A stretch of DNA of 64,000 bases. Origin: Lysobacter sp. ISL-50 (GTDB lineage: Bacteria; Pseudomonadota; Gammaproteobacteria; Xanthomonadales; Xanthomonadaceae). Within the stretch, counting starts at the first letter, position 1; every line of letters begins with the position of its first letter. Position numbers and translations under genes: made by a program. The stretch is taken from positions 28,328 through 92,327 of the forward strand of contig NZ_JAGGRI010000015.1 in NCBI RefSeq assembly GCF_018612875.1, in the 5' to 3' direction. This document shows, piece by piece, positions 38,111 through 45,796 of the stretch. The notes under the pieces were generated by a model. It was not told the DNA's origin and did no database searches. It saw only the letters and a program-made list of their open reading frames with translations.

Positions 38111-38380
38111 ATGAGCCGCAGCGTTTTCTGCCAGTACGAACAGCGCGAGACCGAAGGCCTCGACTTCGTTCCTTGGCCCGGCGAACTGGGCAAGCGCGTT
38201 TACGCCAACATCGGCAAACCCGCCTGGGCGGCGTGGCTGGCGCACCAGACCATGTTGATCAACGAAAACCGGCTCTCGCCGCTGGACCCCAAGCACCGCG
38301 CTTTCCTGGAAGCGGAGATGGAGAAGTTCCTGTTCGGCGGCGGCGCCGAGAAGCCGGCCGGTTACGTGCCCGAGGCCTGA
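38111..38380 (+). CDS. yggX: Fe(2+)-trafficking / oxidative damage protection protein YggX
   Basis: 89 aa. The N-terminus [19 protein letters not shown] with Cys7 and the core [14 protein letters not shown] and [26 protein letters not shown] are diagnostic. It protects labile iron and FeS enzymes, which fits co-transcription behind the FeS enzyme MutY. Confidence 0.96.
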   Translation: MSRSVFCQYEQRETEGLDFVPWPGELGKRVYANIGKPAWAAWLAHQTMLINENRLSPLDPKHRAFLEAEMEKFLFGGGAEKPAGYVPEA

Positions 38381-38536
38381 ACAGCGGTTGCGTCGCGATC
38401 ATTAGTTCGCGCCGCTCCAATCTGCGACCCAGTACCCCACCTCGGCACCTCAGCGCGCGAGCGGTTTCGTGTAGAACCAGGATTCCGGTCGCGACCGGAA
38501 ACCAGGCACGTACTTCACGCCATCAAGGAGAGGCCG

Positions 38537-38791
38537 ATGTTCAAGACGAACAAAGCGCGGATGCGCACGCTGTCGCTGTCCCTGCTCGCCGCCGGTCTGG
38601 CCGTAACGGCCGCCGCCTACGCGTTGCCGGTACCGAACAACGACGAAAGCTACAACTTCACGTTCTACTCCGACGCCAGCCGCACGGTGGTCGTCGGCGA
38701 GCGTATCTACGGCAACTGCGGCGACCCGTATTCCTGGGGCCGCATGACGCCCTGGTCGAGTTACTACAAGACCACCTGCACGCCTCCCTGA
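38537..38791 (+). CDS. small secreted protein, DUF6289-like (84 aa)
   Basis: A signal peptide (LSLSLLAAGLAVTAAAYALP) leaves a mature chain of about 55 residues with the family pattern FYSDAS..VVGE..Y.NC....SWG..T.W...Y.TTC. Two cysteines could form one disulfide. An AGGAGAGGCCG ribosome binding site is close to the ATG. A second gene of the same family follows 100 bp later, and a divergent third lies at 53706. The family name is from memory; biological role unknown. Confidence 0.75.
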   Translation: MFKTNKARMRTLSLSLLAAGLAVTAAAYALPVPNNDESYNFTFYSDASRTVVVGERIYGNCGDPYSWGRMTPWSSYYKTTCTPP

Positions 38792-38891
38792 GCCGGTTCG
38801 CCCGGCTCATCCATCGCAGTTCAGACCACTGCCCGGCGCCGCTGTCGCCGACACGCGAGGCGCGCGCGGGCAGGCCACAAGGAGAGTTGTC

Positions 38892-39149
38892 ATGTCTGAA
38901 GTCACGCAATCGTCCAAGCGCAAACTGTCGCTGATCCTGCTCGCCGCCGGCATGGCGGTATCGCTGGCCGCCGCCGCGCTGCCGCATGCGGGCCCGGGCC
39001 AGGGTTACGTCTTCATCTATTACTCCGACGCCAGCCACAGCGAAGAAGTCGGCGGCATGGGCTACGGCCATTGCGGCGAGCCCTTCAATTGGGGAACGCG
39101 CACGCGCTACTTCACCTACGCCCAGTTGAATTGTAACCCCAATCCCTGA
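38892..39149 (+). CDS. small secreted protein, DUF6289-like (85 aa)
   Basis: Paralog of the preceding gene. The signal peptide is LILLAAGMAVSLAAAALP; the mature chain carries YYSDASHSEEVGGMGYGHCG, FNWGTRTRYF and a C-terminal LNCNPNP. The spacing from YSDA to the first Cys and on to WG and the last Cys is close to that of the neighbour. AAGGAGAG lies 7 nt before the ATG. A bidirectional terminator follows. Likely a local duplication, since the intergenic DNA carries its own ribosome binding site and GC-rich leader. Confidence 0.75.
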   Translation: MSEVTQSSKRKLSLILLAAGMAVSLAAAALPHAGPGQGYVFIYYSDASHSEEVGGMGYGHCGEPFNWGTRTRYFTYAQLNCNPNP

Positions 39150-39201
39150 GCCGCGCGCCGATCGCACCTCGCCGCGTCGGCGCCGCCGCGCGCCGCCCGC
39201 G

Positions 39202-39237
39202 ACCCAAAGCCCGGCGCATGCGCCGGGCTTTGGGTTT
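39202..39237. terminator. bidirectional rho-independent terminator
   Basis: The stem ACCCAAAGCCCGGCGC / GCGCCGGGCTTTGGGT around a two-base loop ends in TTT. It lies between convergent genes (the second DUF6289-like gene and the GNAT gene). Confidence 0.8.
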
Positions 39238-39255
39238 CCGCGATGACGACAACCT

Positions 39256-39765
39256 TCAGTGGCCCTCGCCGATGCCGAACGCGGGCGGATAGCTCACCCG
39301 TCCCGATTCGCCGCGCAGCGCGCCTTCGACCAGTTCCAGCGCCATGAACGCCTCGCCGGAAAACGGCGCGGCGAGTTTGGCCGCCAACGCCGCGCTGAAG
39401 CCGAAGCGCGGGTAGTAGGCCGGATGCCCGAGCACGACCACCGCTTCGAAACCGCTGTGCGCCAGACGCGCGAGCGCTTCGCGGATCAGCATCGATCCCA
39501 CGCCCGTGCTCTGGTAATCCGGACGCACCGACACCGGCGCCAGGCACAGCGCATCGACCTCGCGGCCGTCCACGCTCACCGCCAAGGCGGTGAACAGCGC
39601 GTGGCCGACCACTTGCCCATCTTCGACCGCCTCCAGCGACAACCGCACCAGCCCGTCTTCGCGCAGACGATCGACCAGCTCGGCCTCTTCGTCGCCGCCG
39701 AACGCGGCCTGGGTGACCGCGCGGATCTGCGCGCGGTGCGATTCGTTTTCGATCAGAACTTGCAT
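39256..39765 (-). CDS. GNAT N-acetyltransferase, YhbS/YjhQ-like
   Basis: 169 aa. The GNAT core shows the acetyl-CoA loop region VRPDYQSTGVGSMLIREAL and VVVLGHPAYYPRFGF, a YhbS-type signature. The start MQVLIENES has a strong AGGAGG 6 nt upstream, which decides it over longer frames. The yjhX-like gene ends 71 bp upstream on the same strand. In E. coli the YjhX toxin is annotated as paired with YjhQ, also a GNAT protein, so this gene could be the antitoxin. That link is inference from neighbourhood. Confidence 0.88.
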   Translation of the reverse strand: MQVLIENESHRAQIRAVTQAAFGGDEEAELVDRLREDGLVRLSLEAVEDGQVVGHALFTALAVSVDGREVDALCLAPVSVRPDYQSTGVGSMLIREALARLAHSGFEAVVVLGHPAYYPRFGFSAALAAKLAAPFSGEAFMALELVEGALRGESGRVSYPPAFGIGEGH

Positions 39766-39836
39766 ATCGTCCTCCTGCCCGCACGCGGGCGCCGGATCGC
39801 GGACAGCACTGAACATCAGCAGGCTCAGCATGCCGG

Positions 39837-40097
39837 TCACCTATTGTCGTATTGGGGACGCACGACCTGCCGTCCCAGATGGGTGATGCGATACGGGCCG
39901 CTGTCGCTGGAAGCGATCAACTGGCGCCGCTTGAGTTTTTGGAACACCGTCAGCGAGCAATCCGCGAGACGCAATCCGTCGCGGTTGTAGCAATCGATAG
40001 CGACGATGCGCGCGCCGTCATCGGCGCGGCGATGGTGGATTTCCCCACCCTGAGCCAGCGCGTGCAGGACGCGCTGCTCCAACTTGGAAATATTCAT
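39837..40097 (-). CDS. YjhX-family toxin (UPF0386)
   Basis: 86 aa. Matches the E. coli YjhX pattern closely: MN(I/L)S..EQR.LH.LA.GG.I.H near the start, then the CY.R.GL.LADC.L.VF.KLK segment, PYRIT and a C-terminal DNR. The protein is small, basic and probably winged-helix-like. It is the upstream gene of a two-gene unit with a GNAT protein. Toxicity in this organism has not been shown. Confidence 0.88.
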   Translation of the reverse strand: MNISKLEQRVLHALAQGGEIHHRRADDGARIVAIDCYNRDGLRLADCSLTVFQKLKRRQLIASSDSGPYRITHLGRQVVRPQYDNR

Positions 40098-40809
40098 TCG
40101 ACATGTCGGTTGTAGCCGGAACGAACGCGACGACGCGCACCCGCTTTGCGCGGATGGCGAACAGACTCGACGCGTTACCCACCTTCACGAAAGCGAAGGA
40201 TTAGCGGGTGGCTACACTCTCAGACATGGTATCCCTCTGGGCCCGCCGGTCGGCGGTGATTGGGGAAGCGGAACGTAATGGGTCGGCGCGGCCATGTCAA
40301 CCGCGTGCGGCCGCCGGCGGGCGCGGCCGTGCGGCGGAATGTTCGCCGCGCGCGATTCGCGGCGTCGAAAACGCGCGGGGCGATCGAGCGCGACAGCTTC
40401 GACGATCGACGCGAATGCGAGCGTGCACGAACACGCGCGCTCCGACCCACCGCATATGTTTACCGAGCCCATAAAAAGAAACAAAACGCGAAAAGAGAAA
40501 ACAAACGGCCATGCCGATATTTCGCGCGAATTTTTTCTTCGCCGAAACATTTTCCGTCGTTTTCCCGAGGGGAAACGCGTAATCCGGCGCGAATCAAAAC
40601 CGCGCGCGCGACCCAATACTCAATTCATAGAAGCTGTCTGTTGCACTAAACAAAAGCGCGGAGTTTGCGCCTCGCTTTACCGCCGCTTGTCACGTTATTG
40701 GAACCGCCGAAGCGATAAAAAGCTTTTCAATATCGACGCTGCCGCGAACGACGCCGCAGCGATGTCCGCGAGACAAGAACACCGCTTCGACTTCAATCAG
40801 GGGGACCAC
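40098..40809. other. gene-free region, 712 bp, with a low-GC segment
   Basis: Between the divergent yjhX-like gene and the gene at 40810. The first half is GC-rich without a convincing frame. From about 40455 to 40560 and again around 40620-40740 the composition shifts to A-rich (AAAAAGAAACAAAACGCG, AGAGAAAACAAACGG), well below the genome average. Frames through it are poor in typical codons. It may hold promoters or be recently acquired DNA. No RNA family recognised. Confidence 0.5.
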
Positions 40810-41292
40810 ATGGCCGCAACGACGCGCCTTCCTAAGGTATTGTTTGGCGGCATCGCGGTGATTCTCATCGCCCTGGCGTGGAAGCCTTGGAGCCAGAACC
40901 GGCAAAGCGAAGACCAGGTCCCGACGCCCTCCGCCAGCGCGCTGTCTACCGATCCCACTGCGTCCGATGCCGCATCGGCCGGCCACAGCCCCAACACCGG
41001 CACCACCGCGCCCAGCGCGCAAACCCTCGCCGCCGAACGCGCGCGCAACATCTCCAGCCAGGCGCAGCCGCCGCGCACCTACACGGGTCCCGACGGCAAG
41101 CAGCACGAGATCGTCTACAACCAGGGCCTGAACCTCTCGCCCGGCACGCGCGAACAACTCAAGAGACAGTTGCTCGCTCAGATGCAGCAGCATCCCGATG
41201 CGGTGTCCCGCATCTACGCGATCAGCAAAGACGATATCGCAGCCGTCGTCGCCGGCACCAAACCCTTCCCCGACGAGTTGCTTAATCAATAA
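40810..41292 (+). CDS. membrane-anchored hypothetical protein (160 aa)
   Basis: AGGGGGACC lies before the ATG. A single helix near the N-terminus (VLFGGIAVILIALAW) acts as signal or anchor. A Ser/Thr/Pro/Ala-rich linker follows, then a C-terminal charged domain. That domain has RTYTGPDGKQHEIVYNQG and a helical LSPGTREQLKRQLLAQMQQH segment. No cysteines. I do not recognise the family. It may share a transcript with the secreted protein 128 bp downstream, though a hairpin in that gap suggests separate promoters. Confidence 0.7.
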   Translation: MAATTRLPKVLFGGIAVILIALAWKPWSQNRQSEDQVPTPSASALSTDPTASDAASAGHSPNTGTTAPSAQTLAAERARNISSQAQPPRTYTGPDGKQHEIVYNQGLNLSPGTREQLKRQLLAQMQQHPDAVSRIYAISKDDIAAVVAGTKPFPDELLNQ

Positions 41293-41419
41293 GCGGACTC
41301 AGGCGTCGGCGGCGACGAACAGTGCGTTAGCCCGGACACCGGCTCGATAACGGCCGGGTTGGAGCGACCATCCATGAGCATGCGCTCATGGCCTTTATGG
41401 ACGAAAGAGGATTTCTGCT

Positions 41420-42604
41420 ATGAAAGCCTATAAGTATTGCGTGTTGGCCACGGCATTGATGAGCGCCAACGCGCTCGCGCAGAGCACCGACGGTTACGGC
41501 ACCACCATTCGGGTTCCGCTCACGGTCAACAGCGGCACGTATTCGTCGACGTTGTTCGTGCGCAACGGCGGCAGCGACACCGCCAGCGTCAAGGTGACCT
41601 ATTACGGTGCACCAGGAACGCCGTACGCCGGCGAACGCCCCTGCACGACGCTGAGCATCGCTCCGGGCGCGGTCTCGGAAAACTCCCTCGCCTCGTTGTG
41701 CGGCGTGCCGGTCAGCCCGACCAGCAACTACGGCCAGTTGTCGTTCGTCGAACAAAGCGCGGCGAATGTTCCGATCTCCGTCTATTCCCGCATTCAGGCC
41801 ATCAGCGGCCTGGGCTTCTCCGTGGAAGGCTTCAAGATCGGTTCGCTGACCGGCGGCGCCAGCACCTCCAGCGTTTCCGGCCTGCGCCGCCAGGCCGCCG
41901 CGCCGGGCTTTCAGTCCAACTGCTTCGTCGGTTCCGTCGGCGAACCGGTGACGGTGACCTGGTCGCTGCGCACCGCCGGCGGCGCCGCGCTCGGCACGCC
42001 GCAAACCACGAACCTGAGCACCAACGAGACCATCCGTTTCCTCGATGTGTTCAGCGCCGCCGGCGCGCCGGCCGGCGACTACAGCAACGTGCAAGCGGTG
42101 TTCAGCGAAACCACGGCCGGTTCCAATCCGGGTTTCGTCGCCTATTGCACCACGCAGGAAAACGTCAGCTTCGACGGCGATTTCCGCATCGCGAAGGAAG
42201 CCGATCCGGACGACCTGCGTTCGAAGAAGGTCGGCGTCTCCACCTCCAGCGCGCTGGGCGCGGTGCTCGGCCTGGCCAGCGGCCAGGATCAGTTCGGCCT
42301 GTATCTGCAGCATCCGGACTGGGTGCAGTGCCGGATCAACGGCACCAACGCCCCGCAACTGGAAATGCGCCTGGAAGATCCGCAGGGCAACGTGGTCGCC
42401 GGCGGCAACAACATCAGCTCGTTCCAGAAGGTGTACCTGGGCGAAAAGAGCACGCGCAACAACGGCGTGAGCGGCCTGTGGACGCTCAAGGTCGAGTCGC
42501 GCAACCTGCTGTCGTTTTCGTTGCCTTACGGCGTGACGTGCGAAACCGGCAACGGCTCCAATCCGCCGCTGCTGGTCAACCACTCGATAATCGAAGAGTT
42601 CTGA
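41420..42604 (+). CDS. secreted beta-rich protein of unknown function (394 aa)
   Basis: A signal peptide (VLATALMSANALAQ) is followed by a Ser/Thr/Gly/Asn-rich, beta-type chain. It begins with TIRVPLTVNSGTYSSTLFVRNGG, a pattern like bacterial surface or extracellular Ig-like domains. Five or six cysteines are spaced along the mature protein (RPCTT, SLCGV, SNCFV, AYCTT, VQCRI, VTCET), consistent with exported disulfides. A Pro-protein-convertase or prepeptidase-type C-terminal sandwich (VSGLWTLKVESRN) is conceivable but unproven. AAAGAGG lies before the ATG. A hairpin follows the stop. No enzyme motif found. Confidence 0.8.
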   Translation: MKAYKYCVLATALMSANALAQSTDGYGTTIRVPLTVNSGTYSSTLFVRNGGSDTASVKVTYYGAPGTPYAGERPCTTLSIAPGAVSENSLASLCGVPVSPTSNYGQLSFVEQSAANVPISVYSRIQAISGLGFSVEGFKIGSLTGGASTSSVSGLRRQAAAPGFQSNCFVGSVGEPVTVTWSLRTAGGAALGTPQTTNLSTNETIRFLDVFSAAGAPAGDYSNVQAVFSETTAGSNPGFVAYCTTQENVSFDGDFRIAKEADPDDLRSKKVGVSTSSALGAVLGLASGQDQFGLYLQHPDWVQCRINGTNAPQLEMRLEDPQGNVVAGGNNISSFQKVYLGEKSTRNNGVSGLWTLKVESRNLLSFSLPYGVTCETGNGSNPPLLVNHSIIEEF

Positions 42605-42627
42605 TCGCATACCTGGCGACATAGCAT

Positions 42628-42658
42628 CGGGCTCCGCCTGCCTGGCAGGCGGAGCCCG
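42628..42658. terminator. strong GC hairpin after the 394-aa secreted protein gene
   Basis: CGGGCTCCGCCTGCC pairs perfectly with GGCAGGCGGAGCCCG around a one-base loop. There is no T tract, so it may work as a convergent-gene block rather than a classical terminator. Confidence 0.6.
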
Positions 42659-42679
42659 CTTCGCGCCCGACGCATTACG

Positions 42680-43594
42680 TTATCGGCGCCACGCGCCCCA
42701 GGCGAAGCTGATCGCGGCGAACGCCGCCTCGGCGAAGGTGATCGCGACCCGCCAGGCCAAGGCCAACATCGCCGCGTTGCCGGCGCCGATCAACGGACTC
42801 AGGCACCAGAACAGACCGGCCTCGCGTACACCCAGTCCGGCCGGCACCAATACCGCGGCGACGCCGGCCAATCCGGCGAAACACAGCGCCGCCGCCAATT
42901 GCAGCCCGCCCAGCCGCAAACCGAAGCCGTTCACCAGCACCGCGAACGCGGCGCACATGGCCAGATACCCGGCGAACTGCAATAACCAGACCTTGGCGAT
43001 CGTCGCCGTCGCCGGCCGCGCCGCGTTCCAGCCCGCCAGACTGCGCGGCAGTCGCGAGGCGATGAAGTCCGGCAGGCGCGCCCACACCGCGATCGCGGTC
43101 AACGCCACGGCGAACGCCACGAACGCGACCTGAAACATCAGCCCCAAATCCGCCGGCAGCGCCGCCGGCGCCGCGACCGCCGCGATCAAGGCGCTGATGC
43201 CCAGCGACAGCAACTGTTCGCGCACGAACAAGGCGAAGGTGTCGCCGACGCCGCGCTCGTTGGCATACAACATGCCGCGCGCCACGCCCTGCCAGATCTT
43301 GCCCGGCAGGTACTTGGCCAGCAGACTCTGGCCCCATCGCAACTGATCGCCGAGGATGTGTTCGGCAACGAATCGTCCGCGCGCGAACACGTGCCAGCCC
43401 AGGCCGAACAACACCTGCATCGACAGGCACAGCAGCAACACCGCGAGCAGATCCAGCGCCCCGAGCTGACGCCACAGCGGCAGCCATTGATCCTGGCGCG
43501 TCCACGCTTGCCAGGCGACCAGCGCCAGGGCGATCAGGCCCAGAACCCAGCCCAGGCCCCTGGAGAAACCCGAGGCGGTCTTAGACCAGCTCAT
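42680..43594 (-). CDS. UPF0104 / lysylphosphatidylglycerol-synthase-type membrane protein
   Basis: 304 aa, about eight membrane helices. Family features: GQSLLAKYLPGKIWQGVARG (the K/R-rich YxPGxxG segment) and AVLVPAGLGVREAG (the PGGxGxRE-like motif). These flippase-like proteins often sit in glycan operons. The ATG at 43594 overlaps the end of the upstream GT4 gene by 14 bp; an ATG five codons earlier is possible. It is last in a four-gene operon and probably takes part in moving or modifying a lipid-linked glycan. Confidence 0.88.
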   Translation of the reverse strand: MSWSKTASGFSRGLGWVLGLIALALVAWQAWTRQDQWLPLWRQLGALDLLAVLLLCLSMQVLFGLGWHVFARGRFVAEHILGDQLRWGQSLLAKYLPGKIWQGVARGMLYANERGVGDTFALFVREQLLSLGISALIAAVAAPAALPADLGLMFQVAFVAFAVALTAIAVWARLPDFIASRLPRSLAGWNAARPATATIAKVWLLQFAGYLAMCAAFAVLVNGFGLRLGGLQLAAALCFAGLAGVAAVLVPAGLGVREAGLFWCLSPLIGAGNAAMLALAWRVAITFAEAAFAAISFAWGAWRR

Positions 43595-44642
43595 CCAGCC
43601 GCTCGGCATAACGCAAGCCCATCGCGCGCCATGAGCAATGCGTCGCGACGAACGCACGCGCGGCATCGCCGCGTTCGCGCAGACGGCGGGGATCGGCAAG
43701 CAGCGCGGTGATCGCGGAGAACCAGGCCTCGGCGTCCTGCGGCGGCAACAGCGCGCCGATATCGGCATGGCCGACGGCGTCGCGCAGGCCTTCCAGATCC
43801 GCGGCCAGGACATAGCGCCGGCTCATGGCCGCCTCCAGCGCGACCAGGCCGAAGCCTTCCGGATCGCCTTCGACGCGGCGATTGGGCATCAGCACCAGAT
43901 CGCATTCGTCCAGGCGCCGCGCTTTCTGCGCTTCGTCCACATCGCCCCACAATCGCACCTTGTCGCCGAGCTGCGCCTGCGCGATCGCCTGTTCGATCGC
44001 CGCGCGCTCCGGGCCGTCGCCGACGATGTCCAGACGCAGGTCGGCGTTCCATGCGCCCAAACGCGGCATGAGCCGCTGCACGAACCACAGCGCGCCCTTG
44101 CGCCGCACCAGCCGTCCGAGGATCAGCAGGCGCAACCCGGGCTCCCGCGCGAGCGCCGGGGTGTCGGCCGGCGCGGACACGCCCGGAACGATCACGGCGC
44201 ATTGCGCGGCTGCGATACCTCGGCCGAGCAACCGATCGCGCACGAAACGGCTGATGCACAGGTATGCATCCAGGCGTCGCCAGAAAAATCGGCGCAGATA
44301 CCATTGATACACCGGATTCGGATAAGTGACGTCGAGCCCGTGCACCACCGCCGCGACCGGCACGCCGGCCCAGCGCGCCGGCACCGCCAGCAGCGACAGC
44401 ACCGGATCGCCGATCAGCACGACCCGCACTCGCCGGCGCAGCAGGCCCCAACACAATCGCAACAGCGCCCACGCCACGAACAGCGGCAATCCCCATTGCC
44501 CGGCCCACCAGCGCACCAGGGTCAACGGCCGCAACGCCGCCAGTTCGGCGGCGATGTGATAACTGAGCTGCTGCATCCCGCCGCGCGAGGGCGGGAACTT
44601 GCGCGTGACATACCAAACCGGCTTCAAGGCATCGGCCGCCAT
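43581..44642 (-). CDS. glycosyltransferase family 4
   Basis: 353 aa. The N-terminal Rossmann half starts KPVWYVTRKFPPSRGGMQQL with the Gly-rich donor loop. The C-terminal half has LLILGRLVRRKGALWFVQ, LDIVGDGPERAAIE and the E-x7-E region of DPEGFGLVALEAAM. A hydrophobic stretch (LFVAWALLRLCWGLL) early in the protein may attach it to the membrane. It overlaps both neighbours (18 and 14 bp), so translation is coupled along the operon. Sugar and acceptor unknown. Confidence 0.92.
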   Translation of the reverse strand: MAADALKPVWYVTRKFPPSRGGMQQLSYHIAAELAALRPLTLVRWWAGQWGLPLFVAWALLRLCWGLLRRRVRVVLIGDPVLSLLAVPARWAGVPVAAVVHGLDVTYPNPVYQWYLRRFFWRRLDAYLCISRFVRDRLLGRGIAAAQCAVIVPGVSAPADTPALAREPGLRLLILGRLVRRKGALWFVQRLMPRLGAWNADLRLDIVGDGPERAAIEQAIAQAQLGDKVRLWGDVDEAQKARRLDECDLVLMPNRRVEGDPEGFGLVALEAAMSRRYVLAADLEGLRDAVGHADIGALLPPQDAEAWFSAITALLADPRRLRERGDAARAFVATHCSWRAMGLRYAERLDELV

Positions 44643-45682
44643 TCGGCGCGACGCCGGCTCTGCTGCTGTTCTTCCAGCAAGCGCCGGTTGACCGCGAGCT
44701 GGTTCGCCAACAAGCCCACCGCGCCGCCGATCGTGCCGACCATGATCAGCATCGCCGCCAGGATCAGCGACTGGATGTGGCCGTCGCCCTGGCCGTAGAA
44801 ATAGTCGAAGGTGAATTTCGCGCCGATCGAGATACCCAGCAAGGCGCACAGCACCGACGGCAGCATGAAGAATTCCAGTGGACGATAGATCAGGAACGAT
44901 CGCAGGATCGTCAGCACCGAGCGGGCGATGTACTCCGGAACGCTGCGGATCAGCCGCGACGGGCGCGTCGGCGGATTGACCTCCACCGGCACCGACTTGA
45001 TGCGAAGCCCGGTCTGTCCGGCCTGGATCAAGGTCTCCAGGGTGTAGGTGTAGCGCGAGTAGACGTTGAGCCGCATCGCCGCATCGCGGCTGTAGGCGCG
45101 AAAGCCGCTGGTGGCGTCGTCGATGCGCACGTTCGACACCGCCCGCACCACCGCGCTGCCCAGGCGCTGCAGCCGTTTCTTCCACCACGGGAAATGGGCG
45201 ATGCGCTCGATCGGCCGGCAACCCACCACGATGTCGGCGCGCCCGGCCAGGATGTCGGCGACCAGCGCCGGAATCGCCGCGGCGTCGTATTGGTTGTCGC
45301 CGTCGACGTTGACGATGATGTCGGCGCCGCGGCGGCAGGCCGCTTCCAGACCGATCGAGAACGCATTGGCCAGGCCGCGGTTCTCCGGCAGGCGCAGTAC
45401 CGCGTGCACGCCGTGTTCCAGCGCGACCTCGGTCGTATCGTCGGAGGAACCGTCGTCGATCACCAGCCACTCCACCTCGTGCACGCCGTGCAGGAACGCC
45501 GGCAGCGCCGCCAGGGTTTCGGGCAGTTGCTCGGCCTCATCGCGGCAGGGAATCTGGATCACCACCTTGATCGGCTTGCGGAACTCGCCCGGCACCGCCG
45601 CCGGCGCGGTCTCGACGACGCCAGGGTGCCCGGACCGCCACGTTTCGATGTCGTGCGTGCGAAACAATCTGCGTGCGTTCAT
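44624..45682 (-). CDS. glycosyltransferase family 2 with C-terminal membrane helices
   Basis: 352 aa. A GT-A domain (about 35-240) has VVIQIPCRDEAEQLPETLAAL, DDGSSDDTTEVA, NRGLANAFSIGLE and the metal-binding DGDNQYD. Two C-terminal helices (FFMLPSVLCALLGISIGA and LAAMLIMVGTIGGAVGLL) resemble polyprenyl-phosphate sugar transferases such as ArnC/GtrB. It probably loads a sugar onto undecaprenyl phosphate for the GT-C protein encoded upstream. The gap to that gene is 114 bp. Confidence 0.93.
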   Translation of the reverse strand: MNARRLFRTHDIETWRSGHPGVVETAPAAVPGEFRKPIKVVIQIPCRDEAEQLPETLAALPAFLHGVHEVEWLVIDDGSSDDTTEVALEHGVHAVLRLPENRGLANAFSIGLEAACRRGADIIVNVDGDNQYDAAAIPALVADILAGRADIVVGCRPIERIAHFPWWKKRLQRLGSAVVRAVSNVRIDDATSGFRAYSRDAAMRLNVYSRYTYTLETLIQAGQTGLRIKSVPVEVNPPTRPSRLIRSVPEYIARSVLTILRSFLIYRPLEFFMLPSVLCALLGISIGAKFTFDYFYGQGDGHIQSLILAAMLIMVGTIGGAVGLLANQLAVNRRLLEEQQQSRRRAEWRPMP

Positions 45683-45796
45683 AGGGCGAACTCCTGTCAG
45701 ATGCCGCGACGAAAGCCTCGCCGCCGGCCTGCCGATAGAACAAACTGCCTTGCTTCATGCGCACGCAAGATCGGGACGCGGGCGGACAACGCCGCC

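Noticed and set aside
40810..41292. A longer 332-aa start for the 160-aa protein
   Set aside because: The upstream extension is Arg-rich, crosses the A-rich region, and a good ribosome binding site precedes the internal ATG.
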